Part shown: positions 1 through 8,846 of the stretch, one piece after another
Numbering within the stretch: position 1 is the stretch's first letter
Layout of the letters: the number at the start of each line of letters is the position of its first letter
NCBI GenBank assembly: GCA_025964715.1
Contig: JAOPYH010000375.1
Coordinates: 1 to 64,000 of the forward strand
DNA length: 64,000 nucleotides
Source: Streptosporangiaceae bacterium
Lineage (GTDB): Bacteria; Actinomycetota; Actinomycetes; Streptosporangiales; Streptosporangiaceae
Direction: 5' to 3'
The notes under the pieces: generated by a model
Database searches by the model: none
Told to the model about the DNA's origin: nothing
What the model saw: only the letters and a program-made list of their open reading frames with translations
Position numbers and translations under genes: made by a program

Positions 1-519
1 CTCCACAATGGCCCGGCGGACCCGCGCGGCCAGCTGTCGAGCAGTAAGGCCCGGCGCCTCCGGCAACACCAACCCCTCCACCCGCCGCGCCGCCGCATCG
101 CTGACGCCGATCACACCGTCACAGACAGCCCTGGCCTTATCGATGTCGATACGGCCCTCCGCGAGAGCACGGGCCGTCTCCGGCACCACCCGATCCAACG
201 CCATCGCCAACCCCAGCCGCGGAGCCGCCGCCGTACCCGACAACGTCAACGCCGCAGACACCTCATCAGCCAGCGCCCGGCTCATCTCCACCGACCACGC
301 CCCACACCGGTCCGCATCCCGCTGCCGACGCCGCTCCAACTCCCCGATCGCCGACAACTCCACCGAATCAGCCCACGACGCCAACCGCCGAGCCGCCCGC
401 ATCAACTCCACAAGAGCATGCTCATCAAGCCCCGCCGGAGACACCCCCGCAACAACGGCCGCCAGCTCCGGACCCGGAAGCATCCCGGCCAGATCTTCGG
501 CAATCCCCACGACCCTCAC
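1..519 (-). CDS. DUF222-domain protein, N-terminal part (HNH endonuclease family), cut by the window edge
   Basis: The reverse strand is open from a GTG at 519 to base 1, giving 173 residues without a stop. The protein begins MRVVGIAEDLAGMLPGPELA and continues as an Ala/Arg/Glu-rich helical domain typical of DUF222. Actinobacterial proteins of this kind usually end in an HNH nuclease domain, which would lie beyond the left edge and cannot be checked here. The start is set by a GAGGAGGT ribosome-binding site about 10 nt upstream. These proteins are often multicopy and their biological role is not established. A LexA-like box lies 39 bp upstream. I am fairly sure of the family; nuclease activity is only inferred. 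Confidence 0.72.
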   Translation of the reverse strand, partial: MRVVGIAEDLAGMLPGPELAAVVAGVSPAGLDEHALVELMRAARRLASWADSVELSAIGELERRRQRDADRCGAWSVEMSRALADEVSAALTLSGTAAAPRLGLAMALDRVVPETARALAEGRIDIDKARAVCDGVIGVSDAAARRVEGLVLPEAPGLTARQLAARVRRAIVE

Positions 520-914
520 CACCCCGGAACACCTCCTCGAACCCGGCGCTATTTCCTTCGAACATCCTATCGAATCTCAGCAAATTCGGCACCGCAAACA
601 GCCATTCATTCGGGCGGAGTAATCGCGCTTTTGCCGCAATCTTCGCTTTCACCTCGGTCGCCCGATATCGCCGCCGGGTTGTTCGTGAACATCCCTGGGT
701 GGGTCGCAACAGGCAGAAGATGCACGCCGTACTGGCGCGCGACCGGGTGATCACCGCGGAGGACCGGCAGCGGATGCTCGCCGGCGCGGCCGCGTGGCCG
801 AACGGCCGTGCGATCTGCAGGCCGCCGGGACCCGCAGGGTCAGGTTGGTGTGCCTGGTCAGGTTCCGGGTACCCCCGGAGAAAGCGAACCGTCGTGACAT
901 GGCCGGGGGTAGCC
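520..914. other. Intergenic region between the DUF222 gene and cydA
   Basis: About 395 bp separate two divergent genes. The left part is AT-richer and carries the LexA-like box. The right part is GC-rich. A possible upstream GTG start for cydA lies at 894. No convincing small gene is seen here. Confidence 0.5.
558..573. promoter_or_regulatory. LexA (SOS) box-like site upstream of the DUF222 gene
   Basis: The 16 bases read TCGAAC-ATCC-TATCGA. The actinobacterial and Gram-positive SOS consensus is roughly CGAAC-N4-GTTCG. The left half-site is perfect and the right half differs at two positions. The site sits 39 bp upstream of the DUF222 start codon, a sensible place for a repressor. LexA control is inferred. 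Confidence 0.5.
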
Positions 915-2270
915 GTGGCTGACCTGTTCGCCGCCGGGGCGTCGCCGGCCGACCTCGTGGCGGCACGCACGCAGATGGCGTTGTCTCTCGGGTGGCACAT
1001 AATCCTGGCGTGCTTCGGCGTGGGCATGCCGGTACTCACCGTCTTCGCCGAATGGCGCGGTTACCGGACCGGCGAAGAGGCCTACGTCCGGCTGGCCCGC
1101 CGCTGGGCCAAGGTGATGGGCGTGCTGTTCGCCGTGGGGGCGGTGTCCGGCACGATCCTGACGTTCGAGATGGGCCTGCTGTGGCCGGCGCTGATGGCGA
1201 CGTACGGGCAGGTGTTCGGGCTCCCGTTCGCACTCGAAGGGTTCGCCTTCTTCATCGAGGCGATCTTCCTGGGCATCTATCTGTACTCCTGGGACCGGCT
1301 GCCACCCCGCCTGCACGTGATCACCGGCCTGCCCGTGTGCATTGCCGGGGTCGCCTCGGCCTTCTTCGTCGTGGCGGCGAACGCGTGGATGAACGCGCCG
1401 CGCGGCTTCGACCTGGTCGGCGGCCGGGTGACCAATGTGCACCCGTGGCGGGGGATGTTCAACCCGGCGACGCCACTGCAGACCGCGCACATGATCCTGG
1501 CGGCGTTCATGGTCGCCGGCTTCGGCATCGCCAGTGTCTACGCGGTCGGCATGCTGCGCGGCCGGCGGGACCGCTACCACCGGGTGGGGTTCCTGCTCCC
1601 GTTCGTGGTGGCCGCGGCGGTGGCGCCTTTTCAGGTGCTGGTCGGGGACACTCTCGCCCGGCACCTGGCGACCGCTCAGCCGGCCAAGCTGGCCGGGATC
1701 GAAGGACTCAACCAGACGGGCTCGCACGTGCCGTTGTCGGTCGGCGGCGTCTACATAGACGGGCAGATGCGCTACGCCGTCCGCATCCCCGACGCGCTGT
1801 CCCTCCTGGTGGGCTACCGGCCGAGCACGGTGGTCCAAGGCCTCGACGTCGTGCCACCGGGCGACCGGCCGCCGATCAACCCGGTGCACCTGAGCTTCCA
1901 GGCGATGGTGGCGATCGGGTTCGCGCTGATCCTGCTCGGTGTCTGGCTCGCCCTGGCCTGGTGGCGCCGACGCGACCTGCCCCGGACGAAGTGGTTCCTG
2001 CGGTTCTCAGCGCTGTCCGGCATCGCGTCCGTCGTGGCGCTGGAGACCGGCTGGGTCACCACGGAGGTGGGGCGGCAGCCGTGGGTGGTCTGGCATCACC
2101 AGCGTACGGCCGATGCGGTCAACCCGGCCCCCGGGCTGTGGGGCGGGCTCATCGCGGTGGTCGCGGTCTATCTGATCATGACCGTGGCGGTCGTCTACGT
2201 CCTCAACCGGCTGCGCAGCCAGCGGGTCACCGCCCCACAGGAGGGCTGGGCCGAGGAGTACGTACCATGA
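915..2270 (+). CDS. cydA: Cytochrome bd-type quinol oxidase subunit I
   Basis: This is the haem-bearing, quinol-oxidising membrane subunit of cytochrome bd oxidase, which reduces O2 to water at high affinity. About nine hydrophobic helices are visible. The expected ligands and conserved residues are present: a histidine in LGWH near residue 28, two glutamates in EGFAFFIEAIFLG, a histidine in QTAHMIL, and a methionine in SFQAMVAIG. The family signature near the C-terminus reads TTEVGRQPW. At about 451 residues it is a short Q-loop form. I chose the GTG at 915 because ADLFAAG...ARTQMALSLGWH matches how this subfamily begins. A GTG at 894 is an alternative. It overlaps cydB by 4 bp. No cydDC assembly transporter genes follow. 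Confidence 0.9.
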   Translation: MADLFAAGASPADLVAARTQMALSLGWHIILACFGVGMPVLTVFAEWRGYRTGEEAYVRLARRWAKVMGVLFAVGAVSGTILTFEMGLLWPALMATYGQVFGLPFALEGFAFFIEAIFLGIYLYSWDRLPPRLHVITGLPVCIAGVASAFFVVAANAWMNAPRGFDLVGGRVTNVHPWRGMFNPATPLQTAHMILAAFMVAGFGIASVYAVGMLRGRRDRYHRVGFLLPFVVAAAVAPFQVLVGDTLARHLATAQPAKLAGIEGLNQTGSHVPLSVGGVYIDGQMRYAVRIPDALSLLVGYRPSTVVQGLDVVPPGDRPPINPVHLSFQAMVAIGFALILLGVWLALAWWRRRDLPRTKWFLRFSALSGIASVVALETGWVTTEVGRQPWVVWHHQRTADAVNPAPGLWGGLIAVVAVYLIMTVAVVYVLNRLRSQRVTAPQEGWAEEYVP

Positions 2271-3316
2271 CCGCGGCACAATGGCTGCTGATCCTCGCCT
2301 GGCTCGGGTTGACGCTGTACGTGCTCCTGGGCGGGGCCGACTTCGGCGGTGGCTTCTGGGACGCGCTGGCCGGGGAGTCCGCCCGCGGCCTGGCCCAGCG
2401 CAAGCTGATCGAGCACTCGATCGGCCCGGTCTGGGAGGCCAACCACGTATGGCTGATCTTCGTCATCGTGATGTTCTGGACCTGTTTCCCGCTCGTCTTC
2501 GCCTCGGTAGCCTCCACGATGTACATCCCGCTCACCCTCGTGGCGCTGGGCATCATCGCGCGCGGCGCCGCGTTCGCCTTCCGTAAGGCCAGCACCGAGC
2601 TGTGGCAGCTGCGGCTCTTCGGGGGCGCGTTCGCCGTGTCCTCCGTGCTGACCCCGTTCTTCCTCGGGACCATCGCCGGCGGCGTCGCCTCGCAACGGGT
2701 GCCCCTGGGGCTCGCGCGGGGCCCGCTGATCGGGAGCTGGCTGAACCCGACCTCGATCCTGTCGGGAGTGCTCGCCATCGGCGTCACGGCCTATCTGGCG
2801 GCGATCTACCTCACCGCGGACGCGCGCCGCCGCGGCCGCGTCGATCTCGCCGAGCAGTTCCGCCGCCGCGGCCTGGTGACCGCCTTCGCCACCGGGGTCG
2901 TCGTGCTCGCCGGCATCGCGGTGCTGCACGCGGACGCACCCCGGCTTTACGCCGGCCTCATCGGACGGGCCTTGCCGATCGTCCTGATCTCGGGGATCTC
3001 CGGGCTCGTCTCACTCGTACTGCTCGTCAAGCGCCGCTACATCCCGGTCCGCCTCACCGCGGCGCTGGCCGTGGCCGCCGTCCTGTGGGCATGGGCCGTC
3101 GCGCAGTATCCGCTGCTGCTGCCACCCGACGGCACCATCACCCGGACTGCGGCCGGACCGAGCGTCCTGCAGGCGACGCTGGCGTCGGTCGTGGCCGGGA
3201 TGCTCTTGCTGATCCCGTCGCTGCTGTGGCTCTTCGCCATGTTCCAGACCGAGGGTCCCGAAGCGGCACGCACCGCGGGAGGAGCACCCGGGGGCGGCGG
3301 GGGCGCCCCGCCGTAG
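2267..3316 (+). CDS. cydB: Cytochrome bd-type quinol oxidase subunit II
   Basis: This is the second integral membrane subunit of cytochrome bd oxidase, needed to assemble the haem b595/d site. The protein has 349 residues and about eight membrane helices. It shows family landmarks such as GGADFGGGFWDAL near residue 25 and GPVWEANHVWLIF near residue 55. Its ATG overlaps the cydA stop codon (ATGA), so the two are translationally coupled. The C-terminal 20 residues are Gly/Pro/Ala-rich and probably disordered. The downstream ferritin-like gene is convergent and only about 35 bp away. Confidence 0.92.
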   Translation: MTAAQWLLILAWLGLTLYVLLGGADFGGGFWDALAGESARGLAQRKLIEHSIGPVWEANHVWLIFVIVMFWTCFPLVFASVASTMYIPLTLVALGIIARGAAFAFRKASTELWQLRLFGGAFAVSSVLTPFFLGTIAGGVASQRVPLGLARGPLIGSWLNPTSILSGVLAIGVTAYLAAIYLTADARRRGRVDLAEQFRRRGLVTAFATGVVVLAGIAVLHADAPRLYAGLIGRALPIVLISGISGLVSLVLLVKRRYIPVRLTAALAVAAVLWAWAVAQYPLLLPPDGTITRTAAGPSVLQATLASVVAGMLLLIPSLLWLFAMFQTEGPEAARTAGGAPGGGGGAPP

Positions 3317-3352
3317 ACGGCGGGAATCACCCCCGGACACCGGCGGCAGGAT

Positions 3353-3907
3353 TCAGCCCCCGGACCTCTGCAGGTCCGCCGGAAGCCGCTCGAGCAGGCC
3401 CCTCAGGTCGTCGGCGTGCTCCTCCTCGTTGGCGAGCAGGTACTCGAACAGCCGGCGGGTCGTGGGGTCCCCGTCACCGATCCATTGAGCGATCTCGGTG
3501 TAGGACGCGATCGCGATGCGCTCCGCGACCAGGTCCTCCTTGATCATTTCAACCAGGTCGGTGCTGGCGTCGTACTCCGTGTGCGACCGCATGGCCAGGC
3601 CTTTCGGGTCCAGGTCCGGCTTACCGCCGAGCTGCACGATCCGCTCGGCCAGCCGGTCGGCGTGGTCCTGCTCGTCCGCGGCGTGCTCGAGGAACTCCTT
3701 GGCGACCGGCTCGGCGTGGATGCCCGTGGCCGTGTAGTAGTGCCGCTTGTACCTCAGCACGCAGACGATCTCCGTGGCCAGCGCCTCGTTGCAGACCTGG
3801 ATGACCCGATCCAGGTCGGCGCCGTACGCATCGGTCACGGGACCCTTCTCTATCTCCTCGCGCGCCCGCTCGCGCAGCGTCTTGATGTCGCTGAGAAATT
3901 CCGCCAT
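3353..3907 (-). CDS. Bacterioferritin-like (ferritin-like diiron) protein
   Basis: This 184-residue, all-helical protein has the alternating Glu/His pattern of ferritin-like four-helix bundles: EALATEIVCVLRYKRHYY, EFLEHAADEQDHADRL, DLVAERIAIASYTEIA and EYLLANEEEHADDL. These supply the carboxylate and histidine ligands of a diiron site, so iron oxidation and storage or peroxide detoxification is likely. The ATG at 3907 follows a GGGGAGAA ribosome-binding site. An upstream extension of the frame has no support. It is convergent with cydAB. Bacterioferritin and Dps-like roles cannot be separated from sequence alone. Confidence 0.8.
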   Translation of the reverse strand: MAEFLSDIKTLRERAREEIEKGPVTDAYGADLDRVIQVCNEALATEIVCVLRYKRHYYTATGIHAEPVAKEFLEHAADEQDHADRLAERIVQLGGKPDLDPKGLAMRSHTEYDASTDLVEMIKEDLVAERIAIASYTEIAQWIGDGDPTTRRLFEYLLANEEEHADDLRGLLERLPADLQRSGG

Positions 3908-4947
3908 CGCTTGTTCTCCCCGAGGTTCTGGTCGGTTACTACCCGCCCCTTTACCCAACAGAATGCGGTTACACCATGTCGTCATCACAACCGGCCAATC
4001 CAGCGACCGCCACTCCGCACTCCTCGAGGAGATGCGGCGCATCGTCAGCCGATCGCGCGCGCCGAGCTCCTCGCCCGCCGGCCGCTCAAGAGGTTGCCGC
4101 TCATGTCCTGGGCCATCGAACACGGCGCCCTCGTCGGCCGGCCCCGGGGATGTGGCGAGGCCTGGACGGCGCTCCTTGGCTCGTCGCCAAGCGGAGGAGC
4201 GCTGCGGCGAGAGCGCCCAGGGCCACGTCGACGGGATCCGAGTCACCGTATTGGCGGACCGTATTGGCGGACCGCCGACTGTCGTACCCCTCCGCGCATG
4301 TACGGTGACGTTGTGCGACCGTCCCGGGGGGGGCGAGGAGAACGGCCCGGCTGCTGCAGCCGGGTCGTTCGGTTGCCCGGGCTCCGGCGCTGGCCTTCAT
4401 CGGCCATGCCCCACCGCAGCGATCACGTCTGGGTCGGCGGCCCGGGCCGGCAGTACGACCGATCCCGGTTCGATCAGGAACTCAGGGAGCAGCGGAAGTA
4501 ACCCCGTGCTCAACGATCGTCTGGGCGGCGTGGCCGTACGTTACCCATCCGAGGACGAATACGACACCGACACAGACGGGTCCAACCCGTTCTGGACGCC
4601 GGAGCTACCCGACGATCTGAACCTGGACTGGCTTCTATCGAATCCAGGTCTCCGGGGTCTGACAGGCGACCCTCATCGCCGCGACGACATGGGGGTCGGC
4701 GGTGCCTGGATGAGGAGCTTCCACGTGTCTTGGCGCTTCGCGGCAGCGTCGGCGGCGTTCTCTGCCCGCCCTCATCCTGCCAGTGATCTCTTCGGTGTGA
4801 ACTACGGGCAATGGGATCGGGCGAGGTCCGGTAGGAGGTCAGGCGGGCTGTTGCGATCCCTCGTGGCCTGGTTCTACTCGGTTGGCTGCTGTACTGGTTG
4901 CTGTACGCGCTTCGGGCCGCGGATTTACCGGGGCCGATCGGCGTGGG
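3908..4947. other. Gene-poor 1-kb region between the ferritin-like gene and kup
   Basis: No recognisable gene fills this stretch. It contains a perfect 13-bp tandem duplication (GTATTGGCGGACC twice, 4248-4273). It also has a short GC3-rich frame at 4406-4501 (31 codons, ending DRSRFDQELREQRK) and an open frame from a GTG at 4506. The patchy codon usage suggests decayed sequence, possibly linked to the recombinase remnant past kup. No terminator or tRNA is seen. Confidence 0.5.
4248..4273. repeat. 13-bp perfect tandem duplication
   Basis: GTATTGGCGGACC occurs twice with no spacer inside the gene-poor region. It looks like a recent slippage or duplication event with no obvious function. Confidence 0.85.
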
Positions 4948-4970
4948 TCAGACGGGGACTTCGGCGCTGA
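4506..4970 (+). CDS. Possible small hypothetical protein or decayed gene
   Basis: A frame opens with GTG at 4506, only 4 nt after a 31-codon frame that ends at 4501. The first 60 or so residues are acidic and look protein-like (YPSEDEYDTDTDGSNPFW, LPDDLNLDWLLSNPGL). The rest is Arg/Ser/Gly/Cys-rich and looks non-coding, and the 3' end runs into the kup gene on the other strand. Third-position GC is lower than in neighbouring genes. No family is recognised. It may be the first part of a short protein whose real stop was lost. Confidence 0.2.
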   Translation: MLNDRLGGVAVRYPSEDEYDTDTDGSNPFWTPELPDDLNLDWLLSNPGLRGLTGDPHRRDDMGVGGAWMRSFHVSWRFAAASAAFSARPHPASDLFGVNYGQWDRARSGRRSGGLLRSLVAWFYSVGCCTGCCTRFGPRIYRGRSAWVRRGLRR

Positions 4971-6921
4971 GGATGATGGTGTCTTCCTCGGGCAGGTGAA
5001 GGAACTCGGCTTGGCTGGCGGCGTTGTGAGCGAGGGTGATGAACAGGCGTTTCCGCCAGGCGGCCATACCGGGGCGGCCGGTACGCCGCAGTGTGATCTT
5101 GGAGACGAAGTACGAGACCTGGTCGCGGGTGAGCCCTTTGGCGAGGGGGTGGGCGGCGGCGCGGCGCAGGACCTCGGGGAAGTCGGTCGGGTCCTGGAAG
5201 CCGAAGACGGCGGTGATGTGGACGATGCCATCGTTCGGGTCGCCGAGGTCGTCGATGGTCAGCCGCGCATGCCAGGGGATGTGCGGGACGTTCGCGGTCC
5301 GACCTGTGATCATCACGATTTTGTTGTGGCGGACGTGGTTGTGGGCGACGTTCGCGCGCAGTGCCAGCGGGGTGGTCTCCTTGTTCTGGTGGGGGAACAT
5401 GGCGGTGCCCGGCACCCACGGGATGTTCATGGCGTGCAGGCTGTCGATGAAGTCCGGTAGTGGGCCTTCCCGTTCGATGCGGCGTGCGGTGACCAGTTCG
5501 CGTCCGCGCTGCCAGGTCACCATGATCGTGAACACAATGGCCGCGATGAGCAGCGTCAGCCAGCCACCATGGGTGATCTTGGTCAGGTTCGCGGTGAAGA
5601 AGGTCAGTTCGATGCTGCCGAAGACCACCCCGAACAGCACCACCCGCCAGGCGGGCCAGCGCCACATCCCGTGGGCGACGATCAGGAACAGGGTCGTGGT
5701 GATCAGGAACGTGCCGGTGACCGCCACGCCGTAGGCGGTGGCCAGCCGGGTCGAGGAGCGGAACGTGAACACCACCAGCAGGACCGCGGCGAACAGGCCC
5801 CAGTTCACCGCGGGCGAGTAGATCTGCCCGTACTCGCGGGGGGAGGTCTGCCGGATGCGCAGGTGCGGCAGGAAACCCAGCCGCATGGCCTCCCGCGACA
5901 TGGAGAACGCCCCGGCGATCACCGACTGCGACGCGATCACGGTGGCGACGGTGGCCAGGATGACCATCGGCAGCCGCGCCCAGTGCGGCAGCAGCAGGAA
6001 GAACGGATTGGCCCGGCTGGTCGGTGACCCCAGGATCAACGCGCCCTGGCCGAGGTAGTTCAGCGTCAACGCGGGGAACACGATCGCGAACCAGGCCCGG
6101 CGGATCGGGGCTCGGCCGAAGTGGCCCATGTCGGCGTAGAGCGCTTCGGCGCCGGTGATCGCCAGCACCACGGCGCCCATCGCGACGAACGCGATGAACG
6201 GGTGGCCGACGACGAACAGGGCCGCGTAGGCCGGCGACAGCCCGGCGACAATACTCGGGTGGCGTAGCACCTCCGCCACGCCGGCGGCACCCAGGCAGAT
6301 GAACCAGATCAGCATGATCGGCCCGAACACGGCGCCGACCCGTCCGGTGCCCCATCGCTGGCCGGCGAACAGCAGGGTCAGGATCACCGCTGCCACCGGC
6401 AGCACGAGCTCCGCCCACTGCGGGGCGGTGACCTCCAGCCCTTCCATTGCCGACAACACCGAGATCGCCGGGGTGATCACGCTGTCGCCGTAGAACAGGG
6501 CGGCGCCGAGCGCCCCGAGCGTCATCACCACGGCGGAGCGCCTGGCGTCGGCGCTGCTCAGCGCCTTCCGGGCGAGGGCGGCCAGGGCCATCACGCCGCC
6601 CTCGCGGTCGTTGTCGGCTCGCAAGATGAAGATCACATATTTGATCGACACGATCAGGGTGATCGACCAGAAGACCAGTGAGATGACGCCGAACACATCG
6701 TGGGCGTTCGGGCGTACCACACCACCGTTGAGCGAGAACAGCGTCTGCAGCGAGTACAGCGGGCTGGTGCCGATATCGCCGTACACCACGCCCAATGTGG
6801 CCAACAGCAGCGCCGACCTCGCCGGCACATGACCCGGCGGCGACGCCGGGGTCACCCCACGGTCCGTTCTTGCCCCGTCGTCGTTTACCGCGCCCTGCTC
6901 AGGATTGGGACGTTCCGACAC
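4948..6921 (-). CDS. kup: KUP/HAK/KT-family potassium uptake protein
   Basis: This is a proton-coupled K+ importer of the KUP family in the cytoplasmic membrane. It has 657 residues, close to the usual 620-660. The family signature VVYGDIGTSPLYSLQTLF lies near residue 47, about twelve membrane helices follow, and a soluble C-terminal domain of roughly 180 residues ends it. The GTG at 6921 has GAGGT immediately in front, which is too close to be an ideal ribosome-binding site. An internal start shortly before VPARSALL is therefore possible. It stands alone, and no K+-sensing riboswitch was recognised upstream. An inverted repeat (CCCGAGCC at 6938, GGCTCGGG at 6974) lies in the leader region. 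Confidence 0.9.
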   Translation of the reverse strand: MSERPNPEQGAVNDDGARTDRGVTPASPPGHVPARSALLLATLGVVYGDIGTSPLYSLQTLFSLNGGVVRPNAHDVFGVISLVFWSITLIVSIKYVIFILRADNDREGGVMALAALARKALSSADARRSAVVMTLGALGAALFYGDSVITPAISVLSAMEGLEVTAPQWAELVLPVAAVILTLLFAGQRWGTGRVGAVFGPIMLIWFICLGAAGVAEVLRHPSIVAGLSPAYAALFVVGHPFIAFVAMGAVVLAITGAEALYADMGHFGRAPIRRAWFAIVFPALTLNYLGQGALILGSPTSRANPFFLLLPHWARLPMVILATVATVIASQSVIAGAFSMSREAMRLGFLPHLRIRQTSPREYGQIYSPAVNWGLFAAVLLVVFTFRSSTRLATAYGVAVTGTFLITTTLFLIVAHGMWRWPAWRVVLFGVVFGSIELTFFTANLTKITHGGWLTLLIAAIVFTIMVTWQRGRELVTARRIEREGPLPDFIDSLHAMNIPWVPGTAMFPHQNKETTPLALRANVAHNHVRHNKIVMITGRTANVPHIPWHARLTIDDLGDPNDGIVHITAVFGFQDPTDFPEVLRRAAAHPLAKGLTRDQVSYFVSKITLRRTGRPGMAAWRKRLFITLAHNAASQAEFLHLPEEDTIILSAEVPV

Positions 6922-7027
6922 ACCTCAGACATACCAACCCGAGCCCCGCCTCTCCACGTCACCCCCATCGGTTGGCTCGGGATATCAAAACCGCGTGAAA
7001 ATCGGGGCGTTACAGGAAAAGCAGGCA

Positions 7028-7543
7028 TGTGAGGAACCTGCCGATGCCTGGGGTGAACTTCACTTGCGGAGTCCGACGCCGGACGCCGGCCGTGAATGGA
7101 CGGACGACGGAAGCCACCGCGAGCAGCGCAGACAACTTAAGCACAGGGCCGAAGGCCAGGAGCGCCGTGTCCCATGCCCTCCGGAACTGACGAAGATCCT
7201 GCGTGCGCATCTCCGGGATCACGTCGCCGAGGCTACCGACGCGCGTCTCTTCACCGGTGTGCGAGGCGGAGACCTACCGAGGATCACCTACCGACGCGCC
7301 TGGAGACAAGCCCGCAGGACGGTCTTCACCGACCAGCAGTACGAGTCTCCGCTCGCTCGACGGCCGTACGACCTTCGGCACGCCTACGTGTCAATGTGGC
7401 TCAACGGCGGCGTTGCACCCACGCAGGTAGCCAAGTGGGCGGGTCACAGCGTGGACGTGCTGCTGCGGACCTACGCCTCATGTCTCGAAGGACAGGACGA
7501 GATCGCCAAGCGGCGGATCGCCGAAGCGCTTCGGGATCACTGA
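7028..7543 (+). pseudogene. Truncated tyrosine recombinase (phage/AICE-type integrase), C-terminal remnant
   Basis: About 170 residues align with the C-terminal catalytic half of actinobacterial integrases: LKHRAEG..RRVPCPPELTKILRAHL, RLFTGVRGG, and RRPYDLRHAYVSMWLNGG with the Arg-x-x-His pair. A second His in GHSVDVLLRTYASC and the presumed nucleophile Tyr follow. The N-terminal DNA-binding domain and the region with the first catalytic arginine are missing. No start codon with a ribosome-binding site precedes it, so I call it a remnant. It lies 55 bp from the 3' end of a tRNA-Val gene, a classic integration target, which suggests a deleted integrative element. Confidence 0.8.
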
Positions 7544-7598
7544 TCTCGGCCACGCGGGATCCGCAGGTCAGGCGCCGTTTTCGTTGATCGTTGCAAGG

Positions 7599-7671
7599 TG
7601 GGCACAGCTGGATTCGAACCAGCGACCCCTGGTTTGTAAGACCAGTGCTCTAACCGCTGAGCTATGCGCCC
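7599..7671 (-). tRNA. tRNA-Val (anticodon TAC)
   Basis: The reverse strand folds into a 73-nt cloverleaf. The acceptor stem is GGGCGCA/TGTGCCC with one G-T pair, the D-stem is GCTC/GAGC, and the anticodon stem CTGGT/ACCAG closes the loop CTTACAA. The T-arm is GCTGG-TTCGAAT-CCAGC. The anticodon TAC (7636-7638 on the complement) reads GUA valine codons. The discriminator base is A and the terminal CCA is not fully encoded. The integrase remnant at its 3' side suggests it has served as an attachment site. Confidence 0.93.
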
Positions 7672-7753
7672 GCAACGGGACCAGGGGGTCCCGAGACCGG
7701 GAAAGCGTATCCGGTCCGTACGGGGTTCGCGAAACCGTCGCCGTGCGGCCCCG

Positions 7754-8653
7754 CTAGGGCTGCGGGTCCGAGCCGTCCTGCTCGGCGAGGAACCGCTCGA
7801 ACTCGGCGCCGAGCTCCTCGGCCGTGGGCATCTCCTGCTCCTGCGCCAGCAGGCTCTCGCGGCCTTCTCCTCCGGCGAAAGCGTCGTACTGCTGTTCCAG
7901 TGCGCGCACCACCTTCTCCACCTCGTCGGAACCGGCGACCTGCTGGGCGATCTCGGCGTCGGCCTTGGACGCGGCCTCGCGGAGCTGGTCTGAGGGAATC
8001 ACCAGGCCGGTCGCGGTCATCACTGCGTCCAGCGCGGCCACCGCGGCCGCCGGATACTCCGACTGCGCCAGGTAGTGCGGCACGTGAACGGCGAAGCCCA
8101 GGGCATCGTGCCCGGCCTCGCCGAGCCGCAGCTCGAGCAGCGCCGCGGCACTGCCCGGGACCTTCACCGTGCCGAACCACGACGACTTCGTGATCAGCTC
8201 GGGCCTCGTGGCGTGCGAGCTCAGCCCCACAGGACGGGTGTGGGGCACGCCCATCGGCACTCCGTGGAAACCGACCGTGAGGCTGACCCCGAGCCGCTCG
8301 ATGAGCGATCGCACGGCCGTGGTGAAGCCCTCCCAGAGCCGGTCGGGCTCGGGGCCGGTGAAGAGCAGAAAGGGGCTGCCGGCCTCGTCGTGGACGAGGT
8401 GCACGACGAGCTCCGGCGCGTCATAGGTGGCCCAGCGGTCCTCGTCATAGGTCATCACCGGCCGCCGCGCGCGGTAGTCGATGAGTTCATCGACGTCGAA
8501 CCGTGCGATGACGCGGTGTTCGAGGTTCTCCAGGATCTGCTCGCGTACGAGCTGTCCCACCGACCCGGCGTCCATGAAGCCGTCGAGGCTGTGCAGCAGC
8601 ACCGGCCTGGTCAGCTCGGGCAGATCCGACTCGAGCTCGTAAAGATTACGCAC
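7754..8653 (-). CDS. PAC2-family protein (proteasome assembly chaperone-like)
   Basis: This 299-residue protein belongs to the PAC2 family found across actinobacteria that possess proteasomes. It begins MRNLYELESDLPELTRPVLL. It contains LDGFMDAGSVGQL near residue 24, a hallmark of the family fold, and GVPMGVPHTRPVGLSSHA in the middle. The C-terminal 80 residues are helical and Glu/Ala/Gln-rich. The biochemical role in bacteria is not settled, and the link to proteasome assembly is by homology to eukaryotic PAC2 only. It stands alone, downstream of tRNA-Val on the same strand. Confidence 0.85.
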   Translation of the reverse strand: MRNLYELESDLPELTRPVLLHSLDGFMDAGSVGQLVREQILENLEHRVIARFDVDELIDYRARRPVMTYDEDRWATYDAPELVVHLVHDEAGSPFLLFTGPEPDRLWEGFTTAVRSLIERLGVSLTVGFHGVPMGVPHTRPVGLSSHATRPELITKSSWFGTVKVPGSAAALLELRLGEAGHDALGFAVHVPHYLAQSEYPAAAVAALDAVMTATGLVIPSDQLREAASKADAEIAQQVAGSDEVEKVVRALEQQYDAFAGGEGRESLLAQEQEMPTAEELGAEFERFLAEQDGSDPQP

Positions 8654-8846
8654 CGTCTCCCCTACCTCTTGCCCTCGTTGGCCAAAGTACGCCCACTCGG
8701 ATCAACAACGCACAGGACGTCCTACATCCCGGCGTTGCGGGCACACCTCGCATGACCAGCCTACGAGGTTGATCCGGCAACCATCGAGTCGTACCCGACA
8801 CCGCACGTCCGGGCGGTATACGGCCATGTGGCGGCGGGGTGAGGGT

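Noticed and set aside
6922-7027. A c-di-AMP or K+-sensing riboswitch upstream of kup
   Set aside because: Only an 8-bp inverted repeat is visible and no riboswitch core could be matched by eye.
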